Shown here: one piece after another, positions 25,933 through 34,275 of the stretch | How positions within the stretch are numbered: the first letter of the stretch is position 1 | Layout of the letters: each line of letters starts with the position of its first letter | NCBI GenBank assembly: GCA_900318355.1 | Contig: ONKE01000026.1 | Span: 1 to 64,000, forward strand | Source of the DNA: an uncultured Bacteroidales bacterium | Lineage (GTDB): Bacteria > Bacteroidota > Bacteroidia > Bacteroidales > UBA932 | Reading direction: 5' to 3' | Length of the DNA: 64,000 nt | Position numbers and translations under genes: made by a program | Notes under the pieces: generated by a model | The model's input: the letters and a program-made list of their open reading frames with translations, nothing else | What the model was told of the DNA's origin: nothing | Database searches by the model: none

Positions 25933-27767
25933 AACTCGACAGGTCCCATAAGCTCTTGTTCGGACTCGGTGCGGTGGCGCTGATCCTGCTCGCGCGGCTG
26001 TTCCAGATCCAGGTGCTGGACGACAGCTACAAGGAAGACGCGTCCAACAACTCGATGGTCTACGACATCATCTACCCCACCCGCGGCATCATCTACGACC
26101 GCAACGGCGACATTCTCGTAGGCAACAAGGTGGCATATGACATCCTCGTGACGCCGAGGGAGGTAAGCGACTTCGACACCCTCATGCTCGCCTCCTCGCT
26201 GGACGTAACGCCCGACTACATAAGGGAGAAAATGGCCGACTACAAGCGCCGCATAAGGGCTATCGGCTATCAGTCCCAGGTACTTCTCCGCCATGTCCCG
26301 GCCGAAACATACATGAAATTCGCCGAAGTCCAATACATGTTCCCGGGCTTCCGAGGCCAGGTCCGCAGCGTCAGGGACTACCCCATCAACGCCGGCGGCA
26401 ACCTGCTCGGCTACGTCTCCGAGGTCGATGCCAATTTCCTGAAAAAACACCCCGGAGAATACCGTAAGGGCGATTACGCCGGGAAGACCGGCATCGAGGC
26501 CGTGCGCGAAAAGGAACTCCGCGGGGAAAAAGGCTACCATATCTACCTCCGCAACTCCCGCAACCAGATCGAATCGTCCTACAAAGACGGCGAGATGGAC
26601 AAGGAGGCGGTCCCCGGCCGCGACATCATGACGACAATCGACGCCCGTCTCCAGCAATACGGCCAGGAGTTGATGCAAAACAAGGTCGGCAGCATCGTGG
26701 CCATAGAGCCCGGAACGGGAGAGATCCTCTCCATGGTCTCCAGCCCGGGCATAGACGTCAACATGCTCTCGGACATCGGCCGCTATTACGACCAGATACA
26801 GAAAGACCCCTACCGCCCGATGTTCAACCGCACCGTCCAGGGCTACTACCCTCCGGGGTCGGTCTTCAAGCTGGTCAACGGCCTGATAGGCCTGGAAGAA
26901 GGCGTGCTCGAGCCATGGTACCAATACCCCTGCAGCAAAGGCTACTACTACAGCAAGAAAGCCAAGCTGGGCTGCCATGCCCACAAATCCCCCATCAACC
27001 TGGAGGAAGCGGTGATGATGTCGTGCAACGCCTATTTCTGCTACGTGCTGCGCAACGTCCTGGAAAACGACAAGTTTGCTTCGATAGGCGAAGCGCTTGA
27101 CCATTGGAGCGAGTCGGTCCGCAGTTTCGGCTTCGGACACAAGCTTGGCAGCGATTTCCCTTCGGAGCTCGGCGGGTCCATCCCGACGTCAAAGACCTAC
27201 AACCGCGCCTATGGAAAAGGCGCATGGAAATTCCCCACCATAGTCTCGATCTCCATCGGCCAGGGCGAAGTGACGGTTACGCCGCTGCAGATCGCCAACC
27301 TGGCCGCTACCGTAGCCAACCGCGGCTACTACTACATCCCCCACATCATCAAGGAGTCGGAGGGCGTGCCGCTTGACGACAGGTTCAAGCAGAGGCAATA
27401 CACCGCGGTCGACACCTCGCATTTCTCGAAGGTCATTCCCGGCATGTGGCGGGCCGTCAACAGCGGCTTCGGTTCGGGAGGTACGGCCAGCATCGCCGCG
27501 GTTCCGGGTCTGGACATCTGCGGAAAGACCGGCACGGCGCAAAACCCGCGCGGAGCCGACAACTCCGTATTCATCTGCTTCGCCCCCAAGGACAATCCGA
27601 AGATAGCCGTGGCCGCCTACATCGAAAATGCGGGATTCGGCGCCACGTGGGCCGCACCGATCGCCTCGCTGATGGTGGAGCAATACCTTACGGGCCAGAT
27701 CACCCGCCCCGACATGGAGAAGAGGGTCAAGGAAGGCAACCTTATGAACCGCGTAAAGAAGGACTGA
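25929..27767 (+). CDS. mrdA: Penicillin-binding protein 2 (elongasome transpeptidase)
   Basis: A 612-residue class B PBP. A membrane helix (LLFGLGAVALILLARLFQIQVL) is followed by the pedestal domain (PTRGIIYDRNGDILVGN) and the transpeptidase with GSVFK (S311xxK314), MSCNAYF in place of SxN and GKTGTAQNP. All active-site motifs are intact. It cross-links new lateral wall and works with RodA, encoded one base downstream. Starts by a 4-base overlap with mreD. Confidence 0.95.
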   Translation: MKLDRSHKLLFGLGAVALILLARLFQIQVLDDSYKEDASNNSMVYDIIYPTRGIIYDRNGDILVGNKVAYDILVTPREVSDFDTLMLASSLDVTPDYIREKMADYKRRIRAIGYQSQVLLRHVPAETYMKFAEVQYMFPGFRGQVRSVRDYPINAGGNLLGYVSEVDANFLKKHPGEYRKGDYAGKTGIEAVREKELRGEKGYHIYLRNSRNQIESSYKDGEMDKEAVPGRDIMTTIDARLQQYGQELMQNKVGSIVAIEPGTGEILSMVSSPGIDVNMLSDIGRYYDQIQKDPYRPMFNRTVQGYYPPGSVFKLVNGLIGLEEGVLEPWYQYPCSKGYYYSKKAKLGCHAHKSPINLEEAVMMSCNAYFCYVLRNVLENDKFASIGEALDHWSESVRSFGFGHKLGSDFPSELGGSIPTSKTYNRAYGKGAWKFPTIVSISIGQGEVTVTPLQIANLAATVANRGYYYIPHIIKESEGVPLDDRFKQRQYTAVDTSHFSKVIPGMWRAVNSGFGSGGTASIAAVPGLDICGKTGTAQNPRGADNSVFICFAPKDNPKIAVAAYIENAGFGATWAAPIASLMVEQYLTGQITRPDMEKRVKEGNLMNRVKKD

Positions 27768-27768
27768 C

Positions 27769-29292
27769 ATGGACAACAGGTTCAAAGGAAGAAGCATGCG
27801 TCAGAGCTACGACTGGGGGCTGGTTGTCATCTACCTCCTCCTGGTCTTCATAGGCTGGGCCAACATTTACGCCTCGGTCCACAGCGCCGAGCCTTCGAGC
27901 ATATTCGACACCAACGTCCGCAGCGGAATGCAGTTCCTCTGGATGATCACGGCATTCGGCCTTGCCGCCTTCATCATGTTCCTCTTCCCTCCACGACTGT
28001 GGGAGAGCGCGTCCATACCGCTTTACCTGATAGTGCTGGCGCTGCTGGTAATAGTCATATTCGTCAGCAAGGACGTCAAGGGGTCACATTCCTGGTTTGA
28101 ATTCGGGCGGGTGAAGTTCCAGCCGGCCGAGATATCGAAGATAACCACGTCCCTGCTGCTGGCCTTCGTCATGAGCAGGTCGGGCTTCAAGATAAGCGAC
28201 TGGAAGAGCTTCCTGCTTGCCGCCGCAGTGATCGGGCTCCCGATGCTCGTCATCGTGGCCGAGAGCGAGACGGGGTCGGCCCTGGTCTATGTAGGATTCA
28301 TTTTCGTCCTCTACCGCGAGGGCCTGACCGGGTGGATCCTGATGCTGATCGGAATGGCCATCCTGCTGTTCATACTGACCCTGACGGCTTCGCCCTACAC
28401 CTCGATTCTCGTCGCTATCGGCGTGATATCGTTCTGCAACGCCCTCAACTCCGGCCGCATATGGAGGTGGCTGTACACGTTCGGAAGTTTCATTCTGGTG
28501 ATGGCGCTGCTGCCATGGGGGCTCAGCGAGCTGACGGAGTGGCTTGTTCCCGGCGCGGCGGTTTTCCCCGAAGCCGACCCTTCCGTGCAGCAGGCCATCC
28601 TCGATGCGAGCCACTGGGATTTCCTGATGAAGATAAGGCCCATGCATCTGCTGATGCTTTCCGTCGGGGTCGCGGTCCCGTATTTCGCCGTCCGCGCTTA
28701 CAAGGAAAAGAACCTGTTCATGAGCCTGTCGGTCATCGCCCTGCTGGCCTCGGTGGCGCTTGTGTTCTCGACCGAATTCCTATTCGAGAAGGTGCTGCAA
28801 GACCATCAGCGCAGCCGTATCGAAGTGCTTCTCGGCATGAAGGAAGACCCGGCCGGCGTAGGCTACAACGTAGCCCAGAGCAAGATAGCCATCGGCTCAG
28901 GCGGCTTCCTGGGCAAAGGCTACCTCAACGGCACCCAGACCACCTACGGCTTCGTCCCGGAACAGAGCACCGACTTCATTTTCTGCACGGTCGGCGAAGA
29001 ATGGGGCTTTGTCGGCTGCACGGTCGTCATCCTGCTGTACGTACTTCTTATAATAAGGATAATACGCGACGCCGAGCGAAGTCGCGAACACTTCACGCGC
29101 ATCTACGGTTACTGCGTCGCCAGCTGCCTGTTCATGCACCTGTTCATCAACGTAGGAATGACCGTGGGACTGATGCCGGTCATCGGCATCCCGCTGCCGC
29201 TGATGAGCTACGGCGGGTCCTCGCTCTGGGCATTCACCGTCCTGATTTTCATTTTCATAGCACTTGACCACGAAGAACGAAAATATTTCTAG
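27769..29292 (+). CDS. rodA: Peptidoglycan glycosyltransferase RodA (SEDS family)
   Basis: A 507-residue SEDS polymerase that makes glycan strands with PBP2. Multiple membrane helices; conserved SEDS segments are SHSWFEFGRVKFQPAEISKI, WGFVGC and the C-terminal LMPVIGIPLPLMSYGGSSLWA. The protein is longer than proteobacterial RodA because of an extra extracytoplasmic and helical stretch around residues 240-330, common in Bacteroidetes. A second in-frame ATG ten codons later is possible. Confidence 0.94.
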   Translation: MDNRFKGRSMRQSYDWGLVVIYLLLVFIGWANIYASVHSAEPSSIFDTNVRSGMQFLWMITAFGLAAFIMFLFPPRLWESASIPLYLIVLALLVIVIFVSKDVKGSHSWFEFGRVKFQPAEISKITTSLLLAFVMSRSGFKISDWKSFLLAAAVIGLPMLVIVAESETGSALVYVGFIFVLYREGLTGWILMLIGMAILLFILTLTASPYTSILVAIGVISFCNALNSGRIWRWLYTFGSFILVMALLPWGLSELTEWLVPGAAVFPEADPSVQQAILDASHWDFLMKIRPMHLLMLSVGVAVPYFAVRAYKEKNLFMSLSVIALLASVALVFSTEFLFEKVLQDHQRSRIEVLLGMKEDPAGVGYNVAQSKIAIGSGGFLGKGYLNGTQTTYGFVPEQSTDFIFCTVGEEWGFVGCTVVILLYVLLIIRIIRDAERSREHFTRIYGYCVASCLFMHLFINVGMTVGLMPVIGIPLPLMSYGGSSLWAFTVLIFIFIALDHEERKYF

Positions 29293-29295
29293 ACC

Positions 29296-30993
29296 ATGAA
29301 AAAATTACTTCTTATGTCAGCGCTGCTCCTCTGCGCGCTCGCTTCGGCCAGGCCCTATTGGAACCAGCGCCTCTACATCATGCCCCTGAGGGTTCCCGTC
29401 GTCGAAAATCCTGAATTCCTCGACCTCAACGGCGACGGCAAACAGGACGCAGTGCGGGGAGAAATCGCCGGCGGCATTCCCCTGATGTGGATCGACGACG
29501 ACGGCAACATGAAAAACGGCGACCTCGAGGGCGACACGGTCAACGACTGCCTGTTGGTCGACCGCGACAAGGACGGCAACTTCGACCTCATAGTCAAGTT
29601 CGCCGACCTCACCGGCAACGGCGTCACCGACATGCAGCTGATTCTCGACTATCCGGTTCCGGGCCATCCTACGCCCAATCTGATGTTCGTCTTCGACGAC
29701 GACAAGGACGGCGTGCTCAACTACATAGACTGGCGCAGGCTCGACGTCCTCTGCTGGGAAAAGAACGGCCTGAGCGACTTCTACACCGACTATAGCGGCA
29801 ACTCCACCTTCCTCAAGACCCACCTCACCTCCGACAAGATGAGAGACCTCCGCTACAACTGGGAAAACCCCTTCATCTTCTACGACTACGACGGCGACGG
29901 GCTCACCGAAGTCGCACTCCGCTACTGCGACACCCGTCTTCCCGACCCGGAGGCCGAAAAGGAAGGCTTCCCCCTGAACCAGTATCAGGGATGGATGGGA
30001 TGGTTCTCGCTGGGCATCGACATGGACAACGACAACGCCCGCGGCAACGATTTCGACTTCGACATGGCCATCCACTACAGCGCCGAGAAGGCTTTCAACT
30101 ACTCCGACTGCGTCCATCCGCTGCGCAACATGCGCGGAATGCCGGAAGCCGACAAATTCTTCCCCGACCCCCGTTTCAGGGAGCTCACCGAGCTCATCTA
30201 TCCCGACAGGAAACAGGCCTGGGACCTCGCCTTCACGGGCAAATGGGAGTCCGCGCGCTTCGTCTGGGACGAAGATGACGACTGCTCCCGCTGGGAACGC
30301 GTCGAACTTCTCGACAACCTCGACGCATTCAAGATCGGCACCCGGAAAGGCGGCATCGACTCCAACGTGCAGGCCGACGTCTCCGGCGACCGCGGCGAAT
30401 GGGACACCGACTTCTCCGGCGGCGGCAACATCTACGTGGGACGTTTCGACGGCAGGGTCCACCTCCATGGCGCCGAGCGCGGCGTATGGCGCATCGACCA
30501 GAACGCGACTTTCTACCAGGGCTTCATGCGCGGCTTCCAAAACACGCAGCCCGGGGCATGGTCGACGGTCGAATATCTCGACAGCGACGACAACGGCTTC
30601 CTCGACACGATCCGCTACGACTTGGACGGAGACCATACCTATGAATATGAAGTCTCGCTACGGTCTCTGGGCATCGACGACAAGTGCCAGGTGCTGGACG
30701 TCTCCAAGATGCGCTACAAAGACTACACGAAGCTTTTCAAGAAGGTGTCGTCCAACATGTGGAAAAACGCCATGGACGCCCGCAAGGTGGCAGTTGCGAA
30801 CGGACTCCCGCTCTTCTGGTATTCCAAGATGCTCAGCGCACGCAGCCCGCGTGAGCGCTACCAGTGGGGATGGTGGTTCCAGTTCTATGTCTACAAAGAC
30901 CTAGAAGACCGCTACCTCCGCGAGGGCGACTCGGCCTCGCTGGAACGGCTTCTTAAAGCCTACTACGCAGGTGATTGGAAATCCCTTCTGTAA
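29296..30993 (+). CDS. Secreted acidic protein with DxDxDG calcium-type motifs
   Basis: A 565-residue protein of unknown function. It has a Sec signal peptide (MKKLLLMSALLLCALASA) and at least five acidic loops of the EF-hand/dockerin or FG-GAP type: DLNGDGKQDAV, DRDKDGNFDLI, DDDKDGVLNYI, DYDGDGLTEVA and DSDDNGFLDTI, plus DLDGDHTYEYE. These suggest Ca2+-stabilised repeats in the periplasm or on the surface. No enzyme motif or membrane segment is evident beyond the signal. It begins 3 bases after rodA and ends at a strong terminator, so it is transcribed as the sixth gene of the cell-shape operon. Confidence 0.8.
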   Translation: MKKLLLMSALLLCALASARPYWNQRLYIMPLRVPVVENPEFLDLNGDGKQDAVRGEIAGGIPLMWIDDDGNMKNGDLEGDTVNDCLLVDRDKDGNFDLIVKFADLTGNGVTDMQLILDYPVPGHPTPNLMFVFDDDKDGVLNYIDWRRLDVLCWEKNGLSDFYTDYSGNSTFLKTHLTSDKMRDLRYNWENPFIFYDYDGDGLTEVALRYCDTRLPDPEAEKEGFPLNQYQGWMGWFSLGIDMDNDNARGNDFDFDMAIHYSAEKAFNYSDCVHPLRNMRGMPEADKFFPDPRFRELTELIYPDRKQAWDLAFTGKWESARFVWDEDDDCSRWERVELLDNLDAFKIGTRKGGIDSNVQADVSGDRGEWDTDFSGGGNIYVGRFDGRVHLHGAERGVWRIDQNATFYQGFMRGFQNTQPGAWSTVEYLDSDDNGFLDTIRYDLDGDHTYEYEVSLRSLGIDDKCQVLDVSKMRYKDYTKLFKKVSSNMWKNAMDARKVAVANGLPLFWYSKMLSARSPRERYQWGWWFQFYVYKDLEDRYLREGDSASLERLLKAYYAGDWKSLL

Positions 30994-30994
30994 G

Positions 30995-31041
30995 AAAAAG
31001 CCCCGCTCCACCCGTCTCAATGGGTCCTGCGGGGCTTTTTT
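30995..31041 (+). terminator. Terminator of the mre operon
   Basis: AAAAAGCCCCGC pairs with GCGGGGCTTTTTT, extended inside by ACCC/GGGT, with a run of six T. It begins 2 bases after the stop codon of the acidic protein gene. Confidence 0.92.
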
Positions 31042-31083
31042 CGCTCTCAAATTCACAAAAAACACAAAAAAAAGACGATTTTT

Positions 31084-31114
31084 TTTGTAAATCAAATGGA
31101 ATTGAGTAACTTAG
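31084..31114 (+). promoter_or_regulatory. Promoter of the histone H1-like gene
   Basis: TTTG (31084-31087), 19 bases, then TAACTTAG (31107-31114), one mismatch from TAnnTTTG. It gives a leader of about 120 nt that contains a hairpin (31138-31143 with 31158-31163), unusual for so small a gene. Confidence 0.55.
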
Positions 31115-31239
31115 CACGAGTTGACCAAACCTATTGCCGGCGTGATTAAAAGCTTTTACGCCGCCTTTGTCACGGACTTTTAGGCAAAACACGGATAAAA
31201 CTTTGTACTTTTATTTATAAACCTTTAATTATTAACATT

Positions 31240-31395
31240 ATGGAAGCCATTATCGCTAAAATCAAAGCCGAGATCGCCGCTATCGAGGCCGACATCGACA
31301 AAGTCGCCAACAAGACCGCACGCGCACGCGTCCGCAAGGCTACTCTCAACCTTGAGAAACTCGGCAAGGAATACCGCAAAGTCAGCGTTAAATAA
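31240..31395 (+). CDS. Histone H1-like (Hc1-type) mini-protein
   Basis: A 51-residue protein, MEAIIAKIKAEIAAIEAD at the start and RKATLNLEKLGKEYRKVSVK at the end. It matches the pattern of the short histone H1/Hc1 family proteins of Bacteroidetes: an acidic amphipathic helix, then an ARARVRKA basic turn and a lysine-rich helix ending FRKVS/YRKVS. Probably a DNA-binding nucleoid protein. It is monocistronic with its own promoter and terminator, the architecture of an abundantly made protein. The start is the only ATG in frame. Confidence 0.75.
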   Translation: MEAIIAKIKAEIAAIEADIDKVANKTARARVRKATLNLEKLGKEYRKVSVK

Positions 31396-31414
31396 TTTAC
31401 GCCAAAGACTAGAC

Positions 31415-31451
31415 AAAAGGCCCTGCCAGCTTATGGCCGGGCCTTTTATTT
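31415..31451 (+). terminator. Terminator of the histone H1-like gene
   Basis: AAAAGGCCC (31415-31423) pairs with GGGCCTTTT (31439-31447) and is followed by A/T-rich sequence. The next promoter box (31455) starts right behind it. Confidence 0.85.
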
Positions 31452-31454
31452 TAC

Positions 31455-31462
31455 TATCTTTG
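31455..31462 (+). promoter_or_regulatory. -7 box five bases before the 31468 ATG
   Basis: TATCTTTG is an exact TAnnTTTG and is followed by 5 bases and the ATG. The start point is expected within 1-2 bases of the ATG, so the mRNA would be nearly leaderless. The -33 region is occupied by the preceding terminator. Confidence 0.5.
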
Positions 31463-31467
31463 CCTTC

Positions 31468-32115
31468 ATGAAACGAATCTTGACAATATTGGTATTGACG
31501 ATCCTGTCCGCAGCGGCGGCAGCGGCGGCCGGTTCCGACGGCTCCGGACGCCACCAGGTAAGGCTCGGCTGGGGCGACATGCTCTTCGAAACCCTCGCCT
31601 TCCATCCGAGCGCAACGCTTCAATACCCCAACCCGGAAGCCCTTCCGGCTGACTTTTCGTCAGATCAAAGGCACGATTACGGCTATACAGGCCACATTTT
31701 CGCCGGCTACTACCACCGCCTCACCAAGGTGGTAAGCGTGGGCGGCGACCTCGACTTCGAAGGAATATTCTGGAAAGAGACCACTTTCGACAGGTACCGT
31801 GTCCCCACCGGCCCGTCGAAATCGGTACGCAACTATAACCTCACCATACTTCCCGGGGTGCAGCTGACCTATCTCGACACGGAGTGGGTGCGGATGTATT
31901 CCGGCATCGGCGCCGGGATCCTGCTGGCCATGGACAACGACGGCGGATTCGAGGTGGCGCCGGCCCTCAACCTGAACCTTGTCAGCGTACAGGTCGGAAA
32001 AGGCCACTGGTACGGAGCCCTGGAACTGGGCATGCTCAACGCCCTCCTGGGCGCGTCAAAAGTCTACATGGCAGGCTCGCGTCTGGTCAGCGTTAGTCTC
32101 AATTACAAGTGGTAG
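31468..32115 (+). CDS. Putative outer-membrane beta-barrel protein
   Basis: A 215-residue protein with a signal peptide (cleavage near AAAAAG), followed by alternating hydrophobic/aromatic strands such as YGYTGHIFAGYYHRL, WVRMYSGIGAGILLAM and ALNLNLVSVQVGKGHWYGALELGM, and a C-terminal aromatic residue (SLNYKW). This is the pattern of a small outer-membrane barrel of the OmpW/porin-like fold. No family is recognised. It is followed 4 bases later by a lipoprotein hydrolase, suggesting a small surface operon. Confidence 0.65.
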   Translation: MKRILTILVLTILSAAAAAAAGSDGSGRHQVRLGWGDMLFETLAFHPSATLQYPNPEALPADFSSDQRHDYGYTGHIFAGYYHRLTKVVSVGGDLDFEGIFWKETTFDRYRVPTGPSKSVRNYNLTILPGVQLTYLDTEWVRMYSGIGAGILLAMDNDGGFEVAPALNLNLVSVQVGKGHWYGALELGMLNALLGASKVYMAGSRLVSVSLNYKW

Positions 32116-32119
32116 AAAT

Positions 32120-33349
32120 ATGAAACACGACATCGCAATAAGCCTCCTGCTCGCCGCCATATGCCTGCTGCCGGCCTGCAAGCATCCCGACGTGGAATAT
32201 ATGGATTTCGAATCCTTCCGCGTCACGTCGGTCAAGACCGGCAAGGTCATGGACGAGGCCGGCAGTCTGAATCCCGAAATCCGCCTCCCGGACCTCGGAG
32301 ACTGGGATCCGGACACGAAGGTGGCGTCGACATCGGCGACCGAGATCGTAAAGGAACTGCTCGGCGTAATCAACAACCGTTCGATAGTCCAGATCGCAGG
32401 CACATACTCCGGTCACGACATCGACGGCAAGACCGAGCTCATCCAGTCAGGGAAGCTTCTGCTGCCGGCCGAAGGTCCCGTCAAGAACCTGATGATCGTC
32501 AGCCACTTCACCATAGGGGCCGACTTTGAATGCCCGTCCGAATGTTTCCCCCTGGAGGGGATCCTTGCCAGCAAGGGCTACGCCGTCGCAATCGCCGACT
32601 ACATCGGTTTCGGCGTCACTTCGGGCCGCATCCACCCCTACATGCACACCCGGAGCACTTCGCAGAGCGTCGTGGACATGGCCCTGGCCGTCAAACCCTA
32701 CCTCAAACATATAGGCCGGGAGCCGGAAAGCGAGGAGGTGATCCTCCTGGGATATTCCCAGGGCGGCTCCACGACCATGGCGGTAATGAACCTCATCCAA
32801 AGGAAATACAACGACATACTCCCTATCAAGAAGGTCTATGTCGGAGGGGGGCCCTACGACCTGAACGCCACCTTCGACTTCTCCATGGAGACCGATATCA
32901 CCGGCATCCCCTGCGCCATTCCCATGATAGTCCAGGGCGTCAGCGAAGGCGAGACCCTCCACCTGGACATGAACGACTTCTTCCAGCCCTACCTCCTGGA
33001 GCACTACGACGAGTGGATAAACTCCAAGAAATACACCGTGAGCATGATCAACAAGATGATGGGGGCCAACAGCATGCATGAAATCATGACCGACAGCGGG
33101 CGCGACAAGACGGCCCCGCACACGGCGCAGCTCTACAAGGCCCTCTTCAAGAATTCGGTGCTGAATTTCGAGCCGCGGTCTCCTATTTTCATGCTCCACA
33201 GCACCCAGGACCAGACCGTGCCGTTCATCAACGCCCTGAAAGCCGAGCAGTACTTCAAAGGCCTCTGCATCGACTTCGATTTCGGCGACTACGGTTCCCA
33301 CAGCAGCGGGGCCATCAAATTCCTCCTTACGGCAGCAAAAGATCTCTGA
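32120..33349 (+). CDS. Lipoprotein alpha/beta-hydrolase
   Basis: A 409-residue predicted lipoprotein (lipobox LLPAC, Cys20) with an alpha/beta-hydrolase domain. The nucleophile elbow is GYSQGGS, and the C-terminal part has MLHSTQDQTVPF (likely catalytic Asp) and DYGSHSSGA (likely His). It resembles secretory lipase or feruloyl-esterase-like hydrolases; the substrate is unknown. ATG at 32120 is chosen because it starts the signal peptide; the frame is open upstream inside the barrel gene. Two bases separate it from the next lipoprotein. Confidence 0.8.
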   Translation: MKHDIAISLLLAAICLLPACKHPDVEYMDFESFRVTSVKTGKVMDEAGSLNPEIRLPDLGDWDPDTKVASTSATEIVKELLGVINNRSIVQIAGTYSGHDIDGKTELIQSGKLLLPAEGPVKNLMIVSHFTIGADFECPSECFPLEGILASKGYAVAIADYIGFGVTSGRIHPYMHTRSTSQSVVDMALAVKPYLKHIGREPESEEVILLGYSQGGSTTMAVMNLIQRKYNDILPIKKVYVGGGPYDLNATFDFSMETDITGIPCAIPMIVQGVSEGETLHLDMNDFFQPYLLEHYDEWINSKKYTVSMINKMMGANSMHEIMTDSGRDKTAPHTAQLYKALFKNSVLNFEPRSPIFMLHSTQDQTVPFINALKAEQYFKGLCIDFDFGDYGSHSSGAIKFLLTAAKDL

Positions 33350-33351
33350 AA

Positions 33352-34275
33352 ATGAAACTCCTAAGATACATCCTTCCCGTCATCCTGCTGGCCGCCGGGT
33401 GCAGCAAGGACCAGCTTGCCCTGAGGCCATGCACCTTCGAAGTTTCGGTCAGCGACATCAAGGCGACGAAGGCGACCCTGTCCATACATCCTTCCAACAA
33501 AGACGCCTGGTACCACTATTCCCTGGCCAGCAGCGACGACGACAATTTCAACGAAAGCGATGAAAAACTGATACAAGATGACTTGGATTTCACCCACATA
33601 ATTATTGAAGAACTGGCCGACATCTTCCACATCGGAACATTCATGCAGGCTTTCTGCTATAAAGGCGACAGGGACCTGCCGGTAACCTTGCTCACCAGCG
33701 GAGCCGACCACAAAGTATTCGTCTACCAGATAGACCCGAAAACGGAAAAGAAAATGTCCGGACACGTGCGCGTCGACTTCCACACCCGCGAAATCAAGCC
33801 GTCCGACGTGACTTTCGACATAAAGTTTTCCGGAAGCACGGTGACCATAACCCCCTCGGACCCGGAAGCGGTCTACTTCTGGGAATACGAAAACAGCGAC
33901 TACATCCTTAATGACTACTTCTCGCCGAGACTCTACCTCTACAAGATCATGGACATGTATGTCAACTACGGCTTCTTCGACAGCGTAACATCCAAGGGGA
34001 CCGATACATGGGACTTCGACACCATGGACGACGAGATGGAGGAAGGCGAGATATGTTCGCTCGTCATCGCAGGCGTCGACCCCGACGGCGAATTCACCAC
34101 CCGCGTTACCTACATTGACTTTGAATACCACAAAGGAAAAGTCGCACCCATAACCGTGGACGACTACAACTACGATTTCCCTTTGCCCAGACAGGGTTTC
34201 TCCTTGCCTAAGAGCCATAAGTTTCGTATCTTTGCCGAATGGACAAAAAGAAATTCACTTTCTGGAACAGAATAG
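33352..34275 (+). CDS. Lipoprotein of unknown function with FN3-like repeats
   Basis: A 307-residue predicted lipoprotein (lipobox LAAGC, Cys17). The mature part shows two strand-rich units, FEVSVSDIKATKATLSIHPSN and later RVDFHTREIKPSDVTFDIKFSGSTVTITP, in the style of the fibronectin-III-like surface proteins of Bacteroidales, followed by DAWYHY and AVYFWEY stretches. Third gene of the barrel-hydrolase-lipoprotein operon. Its last 37 bases overlap the DUF2723 gene in another frame and also contain that gene's promoter, which is unusual. Confidence 0.7.
   Translation: MKLLRYILPVILLAAGCSKDQLALRPCTFEVSVSDIKATKATLSIHPSNKDAWYHYSLASSDDDNFNESDEKLIQDDLDFTHIIIEELADIFHIGTFMQAFCYKGDRDLPVTLLTSGADHKVFVYQIDPKTEKKMSGHVRVDFHTREIKPSDVTFDIKFSGSTVTITPSDPEAVYFWEYENSDYILNDYFSPRLYLYKIMDMYVNYGFFDSVTSKGTDTWDFDTMDDEMEEGEICSLVIAGVDPDGEFTTRVTYIDFEYHKGKVAPITVDDYNYDFPLPRQGFSLPKSHKFRIFAEWTKRNSLSGTE
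34204..34234 (+). promoter_or_regulatory. Promoter of the DUF2723 gene, inside the upstream CDS
   Basis: TTG (34204-34206), 20 bases, then TATCTTTG (34227-34234), a perfect -7 box four bases before the ATG at 34239. A start point about 4 bases after the box would leave practically no leader. Confidence 0.65.

Noticed and set aside
29317-30636. A 439-codon frame antisense to the DxDxDG protein gene.
   Set aside because: Translated product is a V/E/A-rich shadow; repeats only reflect the GACGGC-type codons of the acidic loops on the real strand.
33352-34275. Possible frameshift at the end of the FN3-like lipoprotein gene because it runs into DUF2723.
   Set aside because: Both frames are clean and the overlap is short; nothing indicates a sequencing error.
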